From: Streptomyces sp. CMB-StM0423
GTDB taxonomy: Bacteria; Actinomycetota; Actinomycetes; Streptomycetales; Streptomycetaceae
DNA: 64,000 nucleotides
Direction of reading: 5' to 3'
NCBI RefSeq assembly: GCF_002847285.1
Contig: NZ_CP025407.1
Coordinates: forward strand, 372,001-436,000
Shown piece by piece: positions 51,700-60,051 of this stretch. The notes beneath the pieces were generated by a model that searched no databases, had not been told where the DNA came from, and worked only from the letters and a program-made list of their open reading frames with translations. The stretch's first letter is position 1, and each line of letters begins with the position of its first letter. Position numbers and translations under genes: made by a program.

Positions 51700-52767
51700 T
51701 CAGGCCGGCCGGCCCGCGACGAGGTCGAGCGGCCCGCCGCCGTCCTCCAGCGCGCCGAGGCCGGCCCGCGCGATGGCGGCGCCGCGCGGCGGCAGCAGGT
51801 CGTCGAACTCGTCGGGCGCCGCCAGCCGCCAGTCGACGATCTCGGTGCCGTCGACCCGCACGCCGGCCAGGTCGGCGGCGTCCAGCACCCCGCCGTCGTA
51901 CACGTACACGACGAGCGCGGGCGCGGGCCTGCGCGAGGCGAAGTCGACGGCGAGCAGCCGGCCCAGCGGCCGGTTGAGCCCGGTCTCCTCGCGCAGCTCG
52001 CGCCGCGCCGCGGGGCGCGGGGTCTCGCCGAGGTCGCTGTCCACGCCGCCGCCCGGCAGTTGCCAGCGGCCGTCGTCGCGGTAGCCGGCGCGGACCAGCA
52101 GCAGCCGGCCCGCACTGTCGCGCACCAGTGCGCCGGCGCCGACGAGCACGCGCGGGCGCACGGCGAGGTACGAGGACGGGTCCAGCGCGGCGGCGTGCTC
52201 CAGTTCCGCGCGGCGGCCGGCGGAGACGGCGGCGCACGAGCCGGGCTGGGGTTCGCCGCCGACGAGGTGGGCGACGGCGCCGGTGTCCCAGGCGTCGAGC
52301 GCGGCCCGCAGCCGGCGGGCGGCGAGGGCGGGCAGGGCGGCGAGGGCGGCGTCGCGGTCCAGCCAGCTCATGGTGAGCCCGGCGGGGTCCCCGTCACCGG
52401 CGGCGCCGAGGGCGGCGGTCAGGGCGGCCGGCGGCGCGGCCGCGTAGAGGTGGACGAGCCCGGCGCGGCCGCCGGCAGGGGGGACGGAGTCCACGGCGAG
52501 GAGCCGCCCGGCGGGCAGGTCGGCGCCGAGGGCGTCGTGCAGCGCGCGGGTCAGCGCCTCCTCCGGCGTCTGCCGGCCGGAGACGGCGACGCCGGGCAGC
52601 ACGGGCACGGGCTCGGCCTCGGCGGCCGGCTCGGCGGGCAGCAGCACGAGGACGCGCCCCGCGCGGTCCTGCACCACCGCGGTCGCGGTCACCGCGGGCC
52701 CGTGGGCGGCCTCGGCGTGCGGGGGCGGGCTGTCCGGCTGGGCGGCGGCGCCGGCGGTCGTGAGCAT
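51700..52767 (-). CDS. Double Nudix-domain protein
   Basis: 355 aa. The C-terminal half has a Nudix box GRWQLPGGGVDSDLGETPRP, AARRELREETGLNRP, complete except for two extra residues between GG and the first Glu. The N-terminal half (AVVQDRAGRVLVLLPAEPAA, PGVAVSGRQTPEEALTRALH) is a second Nudix-like fold lacking RELxEE, probably inactive. Nudix enzymes clean nucleotides or regulators; substrate unknown. Downstream of an alginate lyase-like gene, not obviously linked. Confidence 0.88.
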   Translation of the reverse strand: MLTTAGAAAQPDSPPPHAEAAHGPAVTATAVVQDRAGRVLVLLPAEPAAEAEPVPVLPGVAVSGRQTPEEALTRALHDALGADLPAGRLLAVDSVPPAGGRAGLVHLYAAAPPAALTAALGAAGDGDPAGLTMSWLDRDAALAALPALAARRLRAALDAWDTGAVAHLVGGEPQPGSCAAVSAGRRAELEHAAALDPSSYLAVRPRVLVGAGALVRDSAGRLLLVRAGYRDDGRWQLPGGGVDSDLGETPRPAARRELREETGLNRPLGRLLAVDFASRRPAPALVVYVYDGGVLDAADLAGVRVDGTEIVDWRLAAPDEFDDLLPPRGAAIARAGLGALEDGGGPLDLVAGRPA

Positions 52768-52828
52768 GTGACGGCTCCTCGGTTCGGGGTGGGCGGCTGG
52801 TGGACGGCCGGCGGCGGGTGGCCGGGCG

Positions 52829-54031
52829 TCAGCCGGGGTTGGCCGCGTGCGTCAGGGTCTCCCAGGCGACGAACAGGTCGTCCGTGCCCGCGGGCCGCTG
52901 CCGCGCGAGCAGCTTCGCGGTCTGCGGCAGGTCGACGCCGAGCCGGTCGTGGTAGTGGTGGTACGCCACCTCCAGGTCGGGGCCCATGGTGCGCTCCACC
53001 CGGCCGCCGCACAGCGACGCGGGCGGGCGCTCGCCGAGCTGGTAGCGGGCGTGCAGCTCCAGCGCGGCGGTGATCCGCGGCTGCACCTCGGCGTAGAGGT
53101 CCGTGCCCTGGTGCCAGGCGGTCTCGGCGATGTGTGCGGTGGCGGCGAGGGCGTAGCCGACGTGCATCAGGTTGCGGCACGCCTCCTGGGCCAGGCCCTC
53201 GGGGTAGGTGCGCTGGCCGAACCAGTAGGTGGTGATCTCCTTGGCGGTGTCGATCCGGCCGCCGGGCGGGGGCTTGGGCCGGGGCCCGTCGGCGCGGACG
53301 TAGAAGTACGCGGGCACGCGGGCGCGGAAGCGGCGCAGGGCCGCGTCGTAGGCGGGGCGGTCGTCGAGGAAGACGGCGATGCCGGTGGCGGCGTCGGTCA
53401 TCGCCAGGTCCCAGTTGCCGTTGTAGTCGGGGACGGCGCCGGTGACCTCGGGGAGGTAGACCTCGCGCAGCAGCCGCCCGAAGCGGCGTGCGTCCGCGCG
53501 CGGCCAGCCGCCGTAGGTGGAACGGACCAGCTCGGCGGCCCGCGCCCAGGAGGAGCCCGCCCAGGCGGCCTGGAGCGGGGCGTTGCCCTCGGTGTGGTCG
53601 GTGAGCCCGGCGGACCAGGCGTCCATGATCTGCACGGCCTTCTCGGCGTGCGCGCGGTCGCGGGTGACGGCCCAGATCAGCGCGTGGGTGTACGCGGCGA
53701 TGGCGTCCTCGCGCTCGTCCGTGCAGCCGACGCCGGGGTTGGTGTCGGGCGGGCACTCGACGACCGGCACCGGGTGCGGGACGTAGGAGAGCCGGCCGTA
53801 GCGGCTGCGGCGCATCGCGCGGAACGCGCGGAAGGGTCTGTCGCCGTCGTTCACCCGGGAGCGTACGGCGCGGAGTTGGGGGCCGCTGACGAGCACCCCG
53901 GGGTGGCGGAAGGGGGCCGCCGCGCGGTGCTGCCCGCGGGGCAGCGTCTCGGCGGGGCCGCCGGCCGCGACGACGGTGAGCAGCGCGAGGAGCAGGACCG
54001 CGAGGCGGCGGGGGAATCGACTGGGTGCCAT
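52829..54031 (-). CDS. Secreted alginate lyase-family protein, paralogue 1
   Basis: 400 aa with signal peptide (RRLAVLLLALLTVVAAGGPA). The (alpha/alpha) toroid pattern of the alginate lyase superfamily (PL5-like) is seen in CTDEREDAIAAYTHALIWAV, AEKAVQIMDAWSAGLTDHTE, GNAPLQAAWAGSSWARAAEL, YNGNWDLAMTDAATGIAVFL and CRNLMHVGYALAATAHIAET. Very close in pattern to the gene at 58005-59243. Substrate not known; the family also includes heparinase- and oligo-uronide-type enzymes. Confidence 0.88.
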   Translation of the reverse strand: MAPSRFPRRLAVLLLALLTVVAAGGPAETLPRGQHRAAAPFRHPGVLVSGPQLRAVRSRVNDGDRPFRAFRAMRRSRYGRLSYVPHPVPVVECPPDTNPGVGCTDEREDAIAAYTHALIWAVTRDRAHAEKAVQIMDAWSAGLTDHTEGNAPLQAAWAGSSWARAAELVRSTYGGWPRADARRFGRLLREVYLPEVTGAVPDYNGNWDLAMTDAATGIAVFLDDRPAYDAALRRFRARVPAYFYVRADGPRPKPPPGGRIDTAKEITTYWFGQRTYPEGLAQEACRNLMHVGYALAATAHIAETAWHQGTDLYAEVQPRITAALELHARYQLGERPPASLCGGRVERTMGPDLEVAYHHYHDRLGVDLPQTAKLLARQRPAGTDDLFVAWETLTHAANPG

Positions 54032-54140
54032 GGCACACCTCCACCGTCAGCCTCGAACGCCCGCTGCCCGTACGCATCCAGAGTGGGGCCGAACGGGGGC
54101 GGCCGGGGCACCCCGTTCGGCGGCACGGCCCCGTCCGGCC

Positions 54141-54764
54141 TCAGCGCAGGTAGTTGTAGACCGTCGCCCGCGACACCCCCAGCAGCTCGGTGACCAGCCG
54201 GACCGCGCTCCTGACCTCCAGCAGCCCGCGGGCGCGCAGATCGCGGACCAGCTCGCGGCGTTCCGCGAAGGCCAGCGCCCGCGGCGTCCGGCCGCGGGCG
54301 GCGGCGAACTCCTCCACCGCCGCGCGCAGTTCGTCCGCCGTGCGCGCCCGCAGGGTCTCGGTCAGCGGCAGCCCGGGGTCCTCCACGGCGGTGAGGGCCT
54401 GGAGCGTACGGGCGGCGCGGTCGAGGACGGAGACGTCGAGGTTGAGGCAGAGGGCCGCGACGTACGCGCCGGAGGAGTTCCGGATGCCGATCGACGTGCT
54501 CTTCGCGGGCCGGCCGTCGGGAAAGCGGTTGGGGTAGTTCTGGATGACCTCGGGGTAGTCCGGGTCCTCGATGCGGGCCAGGCCCAGCTCGGTGGCGGGG
54601 TCGCCGGGGCTGCGGCCGGAGAGCGGGTTCTCGATGGTACGGACCGCGTGCCGCGGGTCGCGCAGGTCGTGCAGGACGACCTCGCAGACGCCGGGGAACA
54701 TCCGGCCCAGGGCGGTGACGATCTTCTCGGCCTCGCGCAGCAGCAGTTCGTCCTCGGCGCTCAC
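54141..54764 (-). CDS. YheO/DauR-type transcriptional regulator
   Basis: 207 aa. The N-terminal YheO-like PAS domain (EVVLHDLRDPRHAVRTIENP, KSTSIGIRNSSGAYVAALCL NLDVSVLD) and C-terminal HTH (ELLGVSRATVYNYLR). DauR of Pseudomonas controls D-arginine use. GTG at 54764 overlaps the threonine synthase-like stop (GTGA), so both are made together, and it probably controls that operon, perhaps via the palindrome at 55895-55908. Confidence 0.9.
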   Translation of the reverse strand: MSAEDELLLREAEKIVTALGRMFPGVCEVVLHDLRDPRHAVRTIENPLSGRSPGDPATELGLARIEDPDYPEVIQNYPNRFPDGRPAKSTSIGIRNSSGAYVAALCLNLDVSVLDRAARTLQALTAVEDPGLPLTETLRARTADELRAAVEEFAAARGRTPRALAFAERRELVRDLRARGLLEVRSAVRLVTELLGVSRATVYNYLR

Positions 54765-55891
54765 GCCCCGCCCCCGAACACCCCGGCCAGCACCGGCGCC
54801 GCCTTCAGCCCGGTGCCGGTGAGCAGCACGGCCGTGGTCTCGCCGGGCCGGACGGCGCCGCGGGCGCGGAAGACGTCGACGGCCGCGGCGGCGGTGGCGC
54901 TGGTCGGCTCGGCGTAGAGGCCGAGGGCGGCGAGGCGGACGACGGCGGCGCGGATGCCGTCCTCGCCGATCGCCGCCATGTCCCCGCCGGAGCGGCGCAC
55001 GGCGCGCAGCACCTCCGGCAGCCGGACGGGCTCGCGGATGGCGGTGCCCTCGGCGATCGTCGGGGCGAAGTCCGCGGGTACGGGCCCGTCGGCGCCGGCG
55101 GCGAAGCTCGCGTGGACCGGGGCGCAGTTGGCGGGCTGGGCGGCGAGGATGCGCGGGCGGCGGTCGATGTGGCCGGCGGCGAGGAGTTCGCCGAAGCCGG
55201 CGTCGAGGCCGAGGACGGTGCTGCCGGCGCCGGCCACGGTGACGACGCAGTCGGGGGCGGCGAAGCCGAGGTCCTCCCAGAGTTCGTAGGCGAGGGTCTT
55301 GGTGCCCTGGAGGAAGAGCGGGTGCCAGTTGTGCCCCGCGTACGGGACGGTGGCGGCCCTGCGTACGGCCTCGGCGGCGGTGGCGTCCCGGCCGCCGGGC
55401 ACCAGTTCGACCTCGGCGCCGTACGCGCGTGCCTGCAGCACCTTCGCCGGGGAGGTGCCCTCGGGGGCGAGGATGCGGGCGCGGATGCCGGCGGCGGCGC
55501 AGTAGGCCGCGACGGAGGCGCCGCCGTTGCCGGAGCTGTCCTCGATGACCTCGTCGACGCCGAGCCCGGCGAGCGCGGAGATCATCACGGTGCTGCCGCG
55601 GTCCTTGAAGCTGCCGGTGGGGCCGAACCACTCCGGCTTGAAGAGCACGTCGGTCTCGCCCCAGCGGCGGGCGAGCAGCGGGGTGCGGCCCTCGCCGAGG
55701 GAGACGGGCGCCTCGATGCCGAAGGGCAGGGCGGCGCGGTAGCGCCACAGGGAGCGCTCGGCGGTGTCGATGTCGTCCCTGCCGATCCCGGGCACGCCGC
55801 CGACCTGGAGGGGGGTGCCGTCGTCTGCGCGCCAGCGGAGGGCGTCGAAGGGGTACGTACGGCCGGATCGCTCGTCCACCAGATGAGTCAT
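54761..55891 (-). CDS. Threonine synthase-like PLP enzyme
   Basis: 376 aa fold-type II enzyme. PLP Lys in GPTGSFKDRGSTVMISAL, phosphate loop SSGNGGASVAAYCA, and GEGRTPLLARRW at the front are threonine synthase-like. The gene forms an operon with a D-amino-acid-type regulator and not with homoserine genes, so it may be an ammonia-lyase or a specialised dehydratase acting on an amino acid such as a threonine or diaminopropionate relative. ATG directly follows a possible -10, so the mRNA may be leaderless. Confidence 0.85.
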   Translation of the reverse strand: MTHLVDERSGRTYPFDALRWRADDGTPLQVGGVPGIGRDDIDTAERSLWRYRAALPFGIEAPVSLGEGRTPLLARRWGETDVLFKPEWFGPTGSFKDRGSTVMISALAGLGVDEVIEDSSGNGGASVAAYCAAAGIRARILAPEGTSPAKVLQARAYGAEVELVPGGRDATAAEAVRRAATVPYAGHNWHPLFLQGTKTLAYELWEDLGFAAPDCVVTVAGAGSTVLGLDAGFGELLAAGHIDRRPRILAAQPANCAPVHASFAAGADGPVPADFAPTIAEGTAIREPVRLPEVLRAVRRSGGDMAAIGEDGIRAAVVRLAALGLYAEPTSATAAAAVDVFRARGAVRPGETTAVLLTGTGLKAAPVLAGVFGGGA

Positions 55892-55894
55892 AAT

Positions 55895-55908
55895 GTCTAA
55901 CTCTAGAC
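55895..55908. promoter_or_regulatory. Small palindrome before the threonine synthase-like gene
   Basis: GTCTA-ACTC-TAGAC, ending 4 bases before the ATG (55891, minus strand). It overlaps a -10-like TAGAGT. Candidate binding site of the co-transcribed YheO-like regulator. Confidence 0.45.
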
Positions 55909-56028
55909 GATCCGTCCAAGTCGTCGGGACGGTCGTTCCCGAACGTCCCCCTACGCCCCGGTGACGGCGGCCGCCGCGGTCACCACAATGGGCCGGGTCC
56001 GTGACGCCCACCCGGCCGGGAGGCCCCA

Positions 56029-57840
56029 ATGCGGTTGCGCCGCCCCACCGTTCCCCTCGCCCTCGCCGCGATCCTCGCCACCGCGGGGGCCGCCGCGCCG
56101 CCGACGGCCGCCGGGACCGACGCGCCCGCGCCGCCGAAGTCCGCGGTGGCGACGGGCTACGGCGGCGCCGTGGCCAGCGTCGACGCCGACGCCACCGCGG
56201 CCGGCATCGAGGTCCTGCGGGACGGCGGCAACGCGGTCGACGCCGCCGTCGCCACCGCCGCCGCGCTCGGGGTCACCGAGCCGTACTCGGGCGGCATCGG
56301 GGGCGGCGGCTACTTCGTCTACTACGACGCGAGGAGCGGCCGGGTCACCACCCTCGACGGCCGCGAGAAGGCGCCCCGCAGCGCCGACGAGAACCTCTTC
56401 ACCGAGGACGGCGCGGCCATCCCGTTCGACCAGGCGGTGACCAGCGGCCTGTCCGTCGGCGTGCCCGGCACGCCCGCGACCTGGGAGCAGGCGCTGCGGC
56501 AGTGGGGCACGGCCTCCCTCGGCGAGGCGCTGGCGCCGGCGACGCGGCTGGCGGCGGAGGGCTTCACCGTCGACGAGACGTTCCGCGCGCAGACCGCGGC
56601 CAACGAGGCGCGCTTCCGCGACTTCCCCGCCACCCGGGAGCTGTTCCTGCCCGGCGGCGCCCTGCCCGAGGTGGGCAGCACCCTGCGCAACACCGACCTG
56701 GCCGCCACCTACGGGCAGTTGGCCGACGAGGGCGCCGGGGCGATGTACCGCGGCGACCTGGCCGCGGACGTCTCGGACACCGTGCGCCGCCCGCCGGTCG
56801 ACCCGGACGCCGACCGCGTCGTCCGCGCGGGCGACCTGCGCCCGGCCGACCTGCGCACGTACCGGGTGGCGCCGCAGCAGCCGACGCACGTCACCTACCG
56901 CGGTCTCGACGTCTACGGGATGGCGCCCTCGTCGTCCGGCGGCACCACCGTGGGCGAGGCGCTGAACATCCTGGAGGGCACCGACCTCGGCGAGCTGTCC
57001 GAGGCCCAGTACCTGCACCGCTTCCTGGAGGCGTCCCGCGTCTCCTTCGCCGACCGCGGCCGGTGGGTGGGCGACCCGCGCTTCTCCCGGGTGCCGACGC
57101 GGGAGTTGCTCTCCCAGTCGTACGCGGACTCCCGCGCCTGCCTCATCTCCCCCGGCGCCGTGCTCACCAGCCCGCTCGCCCCGGGCGACCCGCGCCGCCC
57201 GGACGCCTCCTGCGCGGCGAAGGGCGCACCGGAGGACACGTCGTACGAGGGTCCGAGCACCACGCATCTGACGACCGCCGACAAGTGGGGCAACGTCGTC
57301 GCGTACACGATGACGATCGAGCAGACCGGCGGCAGCGGCATCACCGTGCCCGGCCGCGGCTTCCTGCTCAACAACGAGCTGACGGACTTCTCCTTCACCC
57401 CGGCCGTGCCGGGCGTGCCCGACCCGAACCTGCCGGGCCCCGGCAAGCGGCCCCGGTCCTCGATGGCGCCGACGATCGTCCTCGACGACGGCGAGCCGCT
57501 GCTCGCGACCGGCTCGCCGGGCGGTTCGACGATCATCACCACCGTGCTCCAGGTGCTGACGGGCCGGCTCGACCGCGGGCTGACGCTGCCGGAGGCCATC
57601 GCGGCGCCGCGCGCCAGCCAGCGCAACACCGCCTCGACGTCGGCGGAGCCGGGATTCCTCGGCCTGCCGGCGCGCGGTGAACTGGCGGAGCTGGGGCACC
57701 GGTTCGCCGACGGCGGCGGCGAGATCGGCGCGGCGACCGGCGTCGAGCGGCTGCCCGACGGGCGCTGGGTCGCGGCGGCGGAGCCGGAGCGCCGCGGCGG
57801 GGGCGCGGCGGCGGTGGTACGGCCCGCCGGGCGGGACTGA
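56029..57840 (+). CDS. ggt: Gamma-glutamyltransferase
   Basis: 603 aa proenzyme with signal peptide (LALAAILATAGAAAPPTAAG). The autocleavage nucleophile Thr is in PSTTHLTTADKWGNVVAYTM; the gamma-glutamyl Arg site is in VTTLDGREKAPRSADENLF; GSPGGSTIITTVLQVL and SSMAPTIVLDDGEP complete the small subunit. It cleaves glutathione and other gamma-glutamyl compounds outside the cell. ATG at 56029; strong hairpin terminator after the stop. Confidence 0.95.
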   Translation: MRLRRPTVPLALAAILATAGAAAPPTAAGTDAPAPPKSAVATGYGGAVASVDADATAAGIEVLRDGGNAVDAAVATAAALGVTEPYSGGIGGGGYFVYYDARSGRVTTLDGREKAPRSADENLFTEDGAAIPFDQAVTSGLSVGVPGTPATWEQALRQWGTASLGEALAPATRLAAEGFTVDETFRAQTAANEARFRDFPATRELFLPGGALPEVGSTLRNTDLAATYGQLADEGAGAMYRGDLAADVSDTVRRPPVDPDADRVVRAGDLRPADLRTYRVAPQQPTHVTYRGLDVYGMAPSSSGGTTVGEALNILEGTDLGELSEAQYLHRFLEASRVSFADRGRWVGDPRFSRVPTRELLSQSYADSRACLISPGAVLTSPLAPGDPRRPDASCAAKGAPEDTSYEGPSTTHLTTADKWGNVVAYTMTIEQTGGSGITVPGRGFLLNNELTDFSFTPAVPGVPDPNLPGPGKRPRSSMAPTIVLDDGEPLLATGSPGGSTIITTVLQVLTGRLDRGLTLPEAIAAPRASQRNTASTSAEPGFLGLPARGELAELGHRFADGGGEIGAATGVERLPDGRWVAAAEPERRGGGAAAVVRPAGRD

Positions 57841-57860
57841 CCCGGCCGCAGCGGTTCACG

Positions 57861-57893
57861 ACCGGGGCGGGGCGCGCGGCGCCCCGTCCCGGT
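57861..57893 (+). terminator. ggt terminator
   Basis: ACCGGG-G-CGGGGCG pairs with CGCCCCG-T-CCCGGT around a five-base loop, 21 bp after the stop. Confidence 0.75.
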
Positions 57894-57965
57894 CGTCGTG
57901 TGTACGGGTCATGTCCCGGCCCTTGACGGGCAGTTGGTACGTACCTAAGGTCACGGGCTGTCACG

Positions 57966-57981
57966 GTGTTCACGTGAACAC
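57966..57981. promoter_or_regulatory. Perfect 16-bp palindrome before alginate lyase-like gene 2
   Basis: GTGTTCACGTGAACAC is a perfect palindrome 24 bp before the ATG, followed at 57987-58002 by a looser GTTC-N8-GAAC. Likely repressor operator; a LacI gene lies 3.3 kb downstream but is not known to act here. Confidence 0.65.
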
Positions 57982-58004
57982 TCAACGTTCATATACGCGA
58001 ACGG

Positions 58005-59243
58005 ATGGACCTCACCATGCAGGCCACCCCCACACCCGCACACCATCGCCGCAGACCGCGTGCCGCGCTGTTCGCCACCCTCGTGGCGGCCGTCACCGCC
58101 CTGGTCGCCTCGCTCCTCGGCGGTCCTGGCACCGAGCGCGCCGACGCCGCGCCCGCGAACTTCACCCACCCGGGAGTCACCGTCTCCCGGGGGCAGTTGG
58201 ACTTCACCCGGGAGAAGGTCAACGCCGGCGCCCAGCCCTGGAAGGGCGCCTACGACCAGATGATGGGCAGCAGGTACGCGAGCCTCAGCCGTACGCCCAA
58301 GCCCCGCGCGGTCGTCGAGTGCGGCTCGTACTCCAACCCCAACTACGGCTGCACGGACGAGCGCGAGGACGCGATCGCCGCGTACACCACCGCGCTCGCC
58401 TGGTACTTCACCCGCGACGAGCGCTACGCGCGCAAGTCCATCGAGCTGATGGACGCCTGGTCCGCCACCCTCAGGGACCACACCAACAGCAACGCGCCGC
58501 TGCAGACCGGCTGGGCCGGCTCCTCCTGGCCGAAGGCCGCCGAGATCATCGCGTACACGTACGGCGGCGGCTGGCCGAACGAGGCGCGCTTCGCGACGAT
58601 GCTGCGCAACGTCTACCTCCCGGAGATCATCGGCGGCTCCACCTCCAACGGCAACTGGGAGCTGACGATGATGGAGGCGGCCGTGGGCATCGCCGTCTTC
58701 CTGGAGGACAAGGGTGCGTACGACCGGGCGATGCAGACCTTCCGCACCCGCGTGCCCGCGTTCATCTACCTGGAGTCCGACGGCGAGCTGCCCAGGACCG
58801 TGCCCAAGCAGAACCTCGACACCCGGCAGAAGATCATCAACTACTGGCAGGGGCAGTCCACCTTCGTCACCGGGCTGACGCAGGAGACCTGCCGCGACTT
58901 CACCCACACCGGATACGGCCTGGCCTCGATCTCGCACGTCGCCGAGACCTCCCGGATCCAGGGCGAGGACCTGTACCGGACCGACGTCGGCGAGCGGCTG
59001 CGGCACGCGCTCGGCTTCCAGTCGCGCTACGAGCTGGGCGAGGCGCCGCCGGGCTGGCTCTGCGGCGGCAGCGTCGACCGCGGCCTGGGACCGGTCACCG
59101 AGATCGGTTACAACGCCCTTCACCACCGCATGGGCATCGCCATGACCAACACCGGCCGCTACACCGAGCAGAGCCGGCCCGCCGGGTCGAACAACCTCTT
59201 CGTGGCCTGGCAGACCCTGACCCACGCCGAGAACCCGGCCTGA
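58005..59243 (+). CDS. Secreted alginate lyase-family protein, paralogue 2
   Basis: 412 aa with signal peptide (AALFATLVAAVTALVASLLG). Shares with paralogue 1 the blocks CTDEREDAIAAYTTALAWYF, MDAWSATLRDHTNSNAPLQT GWAGSSW and GNWELTMMEAAVGIAVFLED, and the C-terminus NNLFVAWQTLTHAENPA. A palindromic operator and a strong terminator give it its own control. Start ATG at 58005 or 58017 (the latter with GGATGGACC before it). Confidence 0.9.
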   Translation: MDLTMQATPTPAHHRRRPRAALFATLVAAVTALVASLLGGPGTERADAAPANFTHPGVTVSRGQLDFTREKVNAGAQPWKGAYDQMMGSRYASLSRTPKPRAVVECGSYSNPNYGCTDEREDAIAAYTTALAWYFTRDERYARKSIELMDAWSATLRDHTNSNAPLQTGWAGSSWPKAAEIIAYTYGGGWPNEARFATMLRNVYLPEIIGGSTSNGNWELTMMEAAVGIAVFLEDKGAYDRAMQTFRTRVPAFIYLESDGELPRTVPKQNLDTRQKIINYWQGQSTFVTGLTQETCRDFTHTGYGLASISHVAETSRIQGEDLYRTDVGERLRHALGFQSRYELGEAPPGWLCGGSVDRGLGPVTEIGYNALHHRMGIAMTNTGRYTEQSRPAGSNNLFVAWQTLTHAENPA

Positions 59244-59250
59244 CACACCA

Positions 59251-59283
59251 CCGGCCCGCACGCGGGGGATGCGTGCGGGCCGG
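59251..59283 (+). terminator. Terminator after alginate lyase-like gene 2
   Basis: Perfect 13-bp stem CCGGCCCGCACGC/GCGTGCGGGCCGG with GGGGGAT loop, 8 bp after the stop. Confidence 0.85.
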
Positions 59284-59355
59284 TTCCGGGAGGACCGCGG
59301 ACCCGACGGGGGACGGATCCGCGGCCGGCTCAGGAGCCGCGTCGGCCGATCCGCC

Positions 59356-59820
59356 TCAGCTGATGCGGTGCGAGCGGAAGAACCACGCCTGCTGCTCCAG
59401 GTCCTGCGTGGCGGTGATGAGCAGGTCCTGCGTAACGAGGTCGGTGTCGTCGGTGTCCGCCACCCGCTGCCGCATACGCGCGGAAGCCTTCTCCAGCATG
59501 TCGGTGACGTCGTCGATGACCTTCTGGTCCGAGATCTTCCCGGGCCCGATGTCGGGCAGCGGGCTGCCGGCGGCGATGGTCTTCGCCCGGCCGTCCGGGC
59601 TCACGCCCAGGGCCGCGGCCCGCTCGGCAAGGGTGTCGGCGTGCCCGCGGGCCAGCTTCACCATCTTGTCGAGCTGGAGGTGCAGCTCGCGGAAGAGGGG
59701 ACCGGTCAGGTTCCAGTGGGCCTGCTTGCCCTGGAGGGAGAGATCCAGCAGATCGACCAGCGCGCCCTGCAGCGCCTCGCCGGTGACGTCCAGGGCCTTC
59801 TTGTCGAGGATCGTGGTCAT
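59356..59820 (-). CDS. dps: Dps-family starvation/stress protection protein
   Basis: 154 aa. Ferroxidase-site ligands are in LQGKQAHWNLTGPLFRELHL and the later helix; ITATQDLEQQAWFFRSHRI is a common Dps C-terminus. Dps dodecamers bind and oxidise iron and protect DNA. No Lys-rich DNA-binding tail. ATG at 59820; the palindrome TTAGACTTTGTCTAA lies 43 bp upstream. Confidence 0.93.
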   Translation of the reverse strand: MTTILDKKALDVTGEALQGALVDLLDLSLQGKQAHWNLTGPLFRELHLQLDKMVKLARGHADTLAERAAALGVSPDGRAKTIAAGSPLPDIGPGKISDQKVIDDVTDMLEKASARMRQRVADTDDTDLVTQDLLITATQDLEQQAWFFRSHRIS

Positions 59821-59862
59821 GTGTGGGCGCCTCCTTGCTCGTGCTTGTGGATGCCATCCTAC

Positions 59863-59877
59863 ATTAGACTTTGTCTA
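59863..59877. promoter_or_regulatory. Operator candidate for dps
   Basis: TTAGAC-TTT-GTCTAA, a perfect 6-bp inverted repeat just upstream of a -10-like TAGGAT on the minus strand. Possibly a Fur-family (peroxide or iron) or other stress repressor site. Confidence 0.6.
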
Positions 59878-60051
59878 ACCTCCTGTCGGGCTAGGCCATT
59901 CGGGGACGGGGCGCCGCGGGCGGGGCCGGGGAGCGGCCGGGGCGGCTGCTGCGTACGAGGTCACGGAGGCGGCGGCGTACGCCCTCTTGTCCAACCGCAC
60001 GGGCACTTCTATCGTTCGCTCAGGTCTCGGCGCACGGAAAGTGACTCAGTC

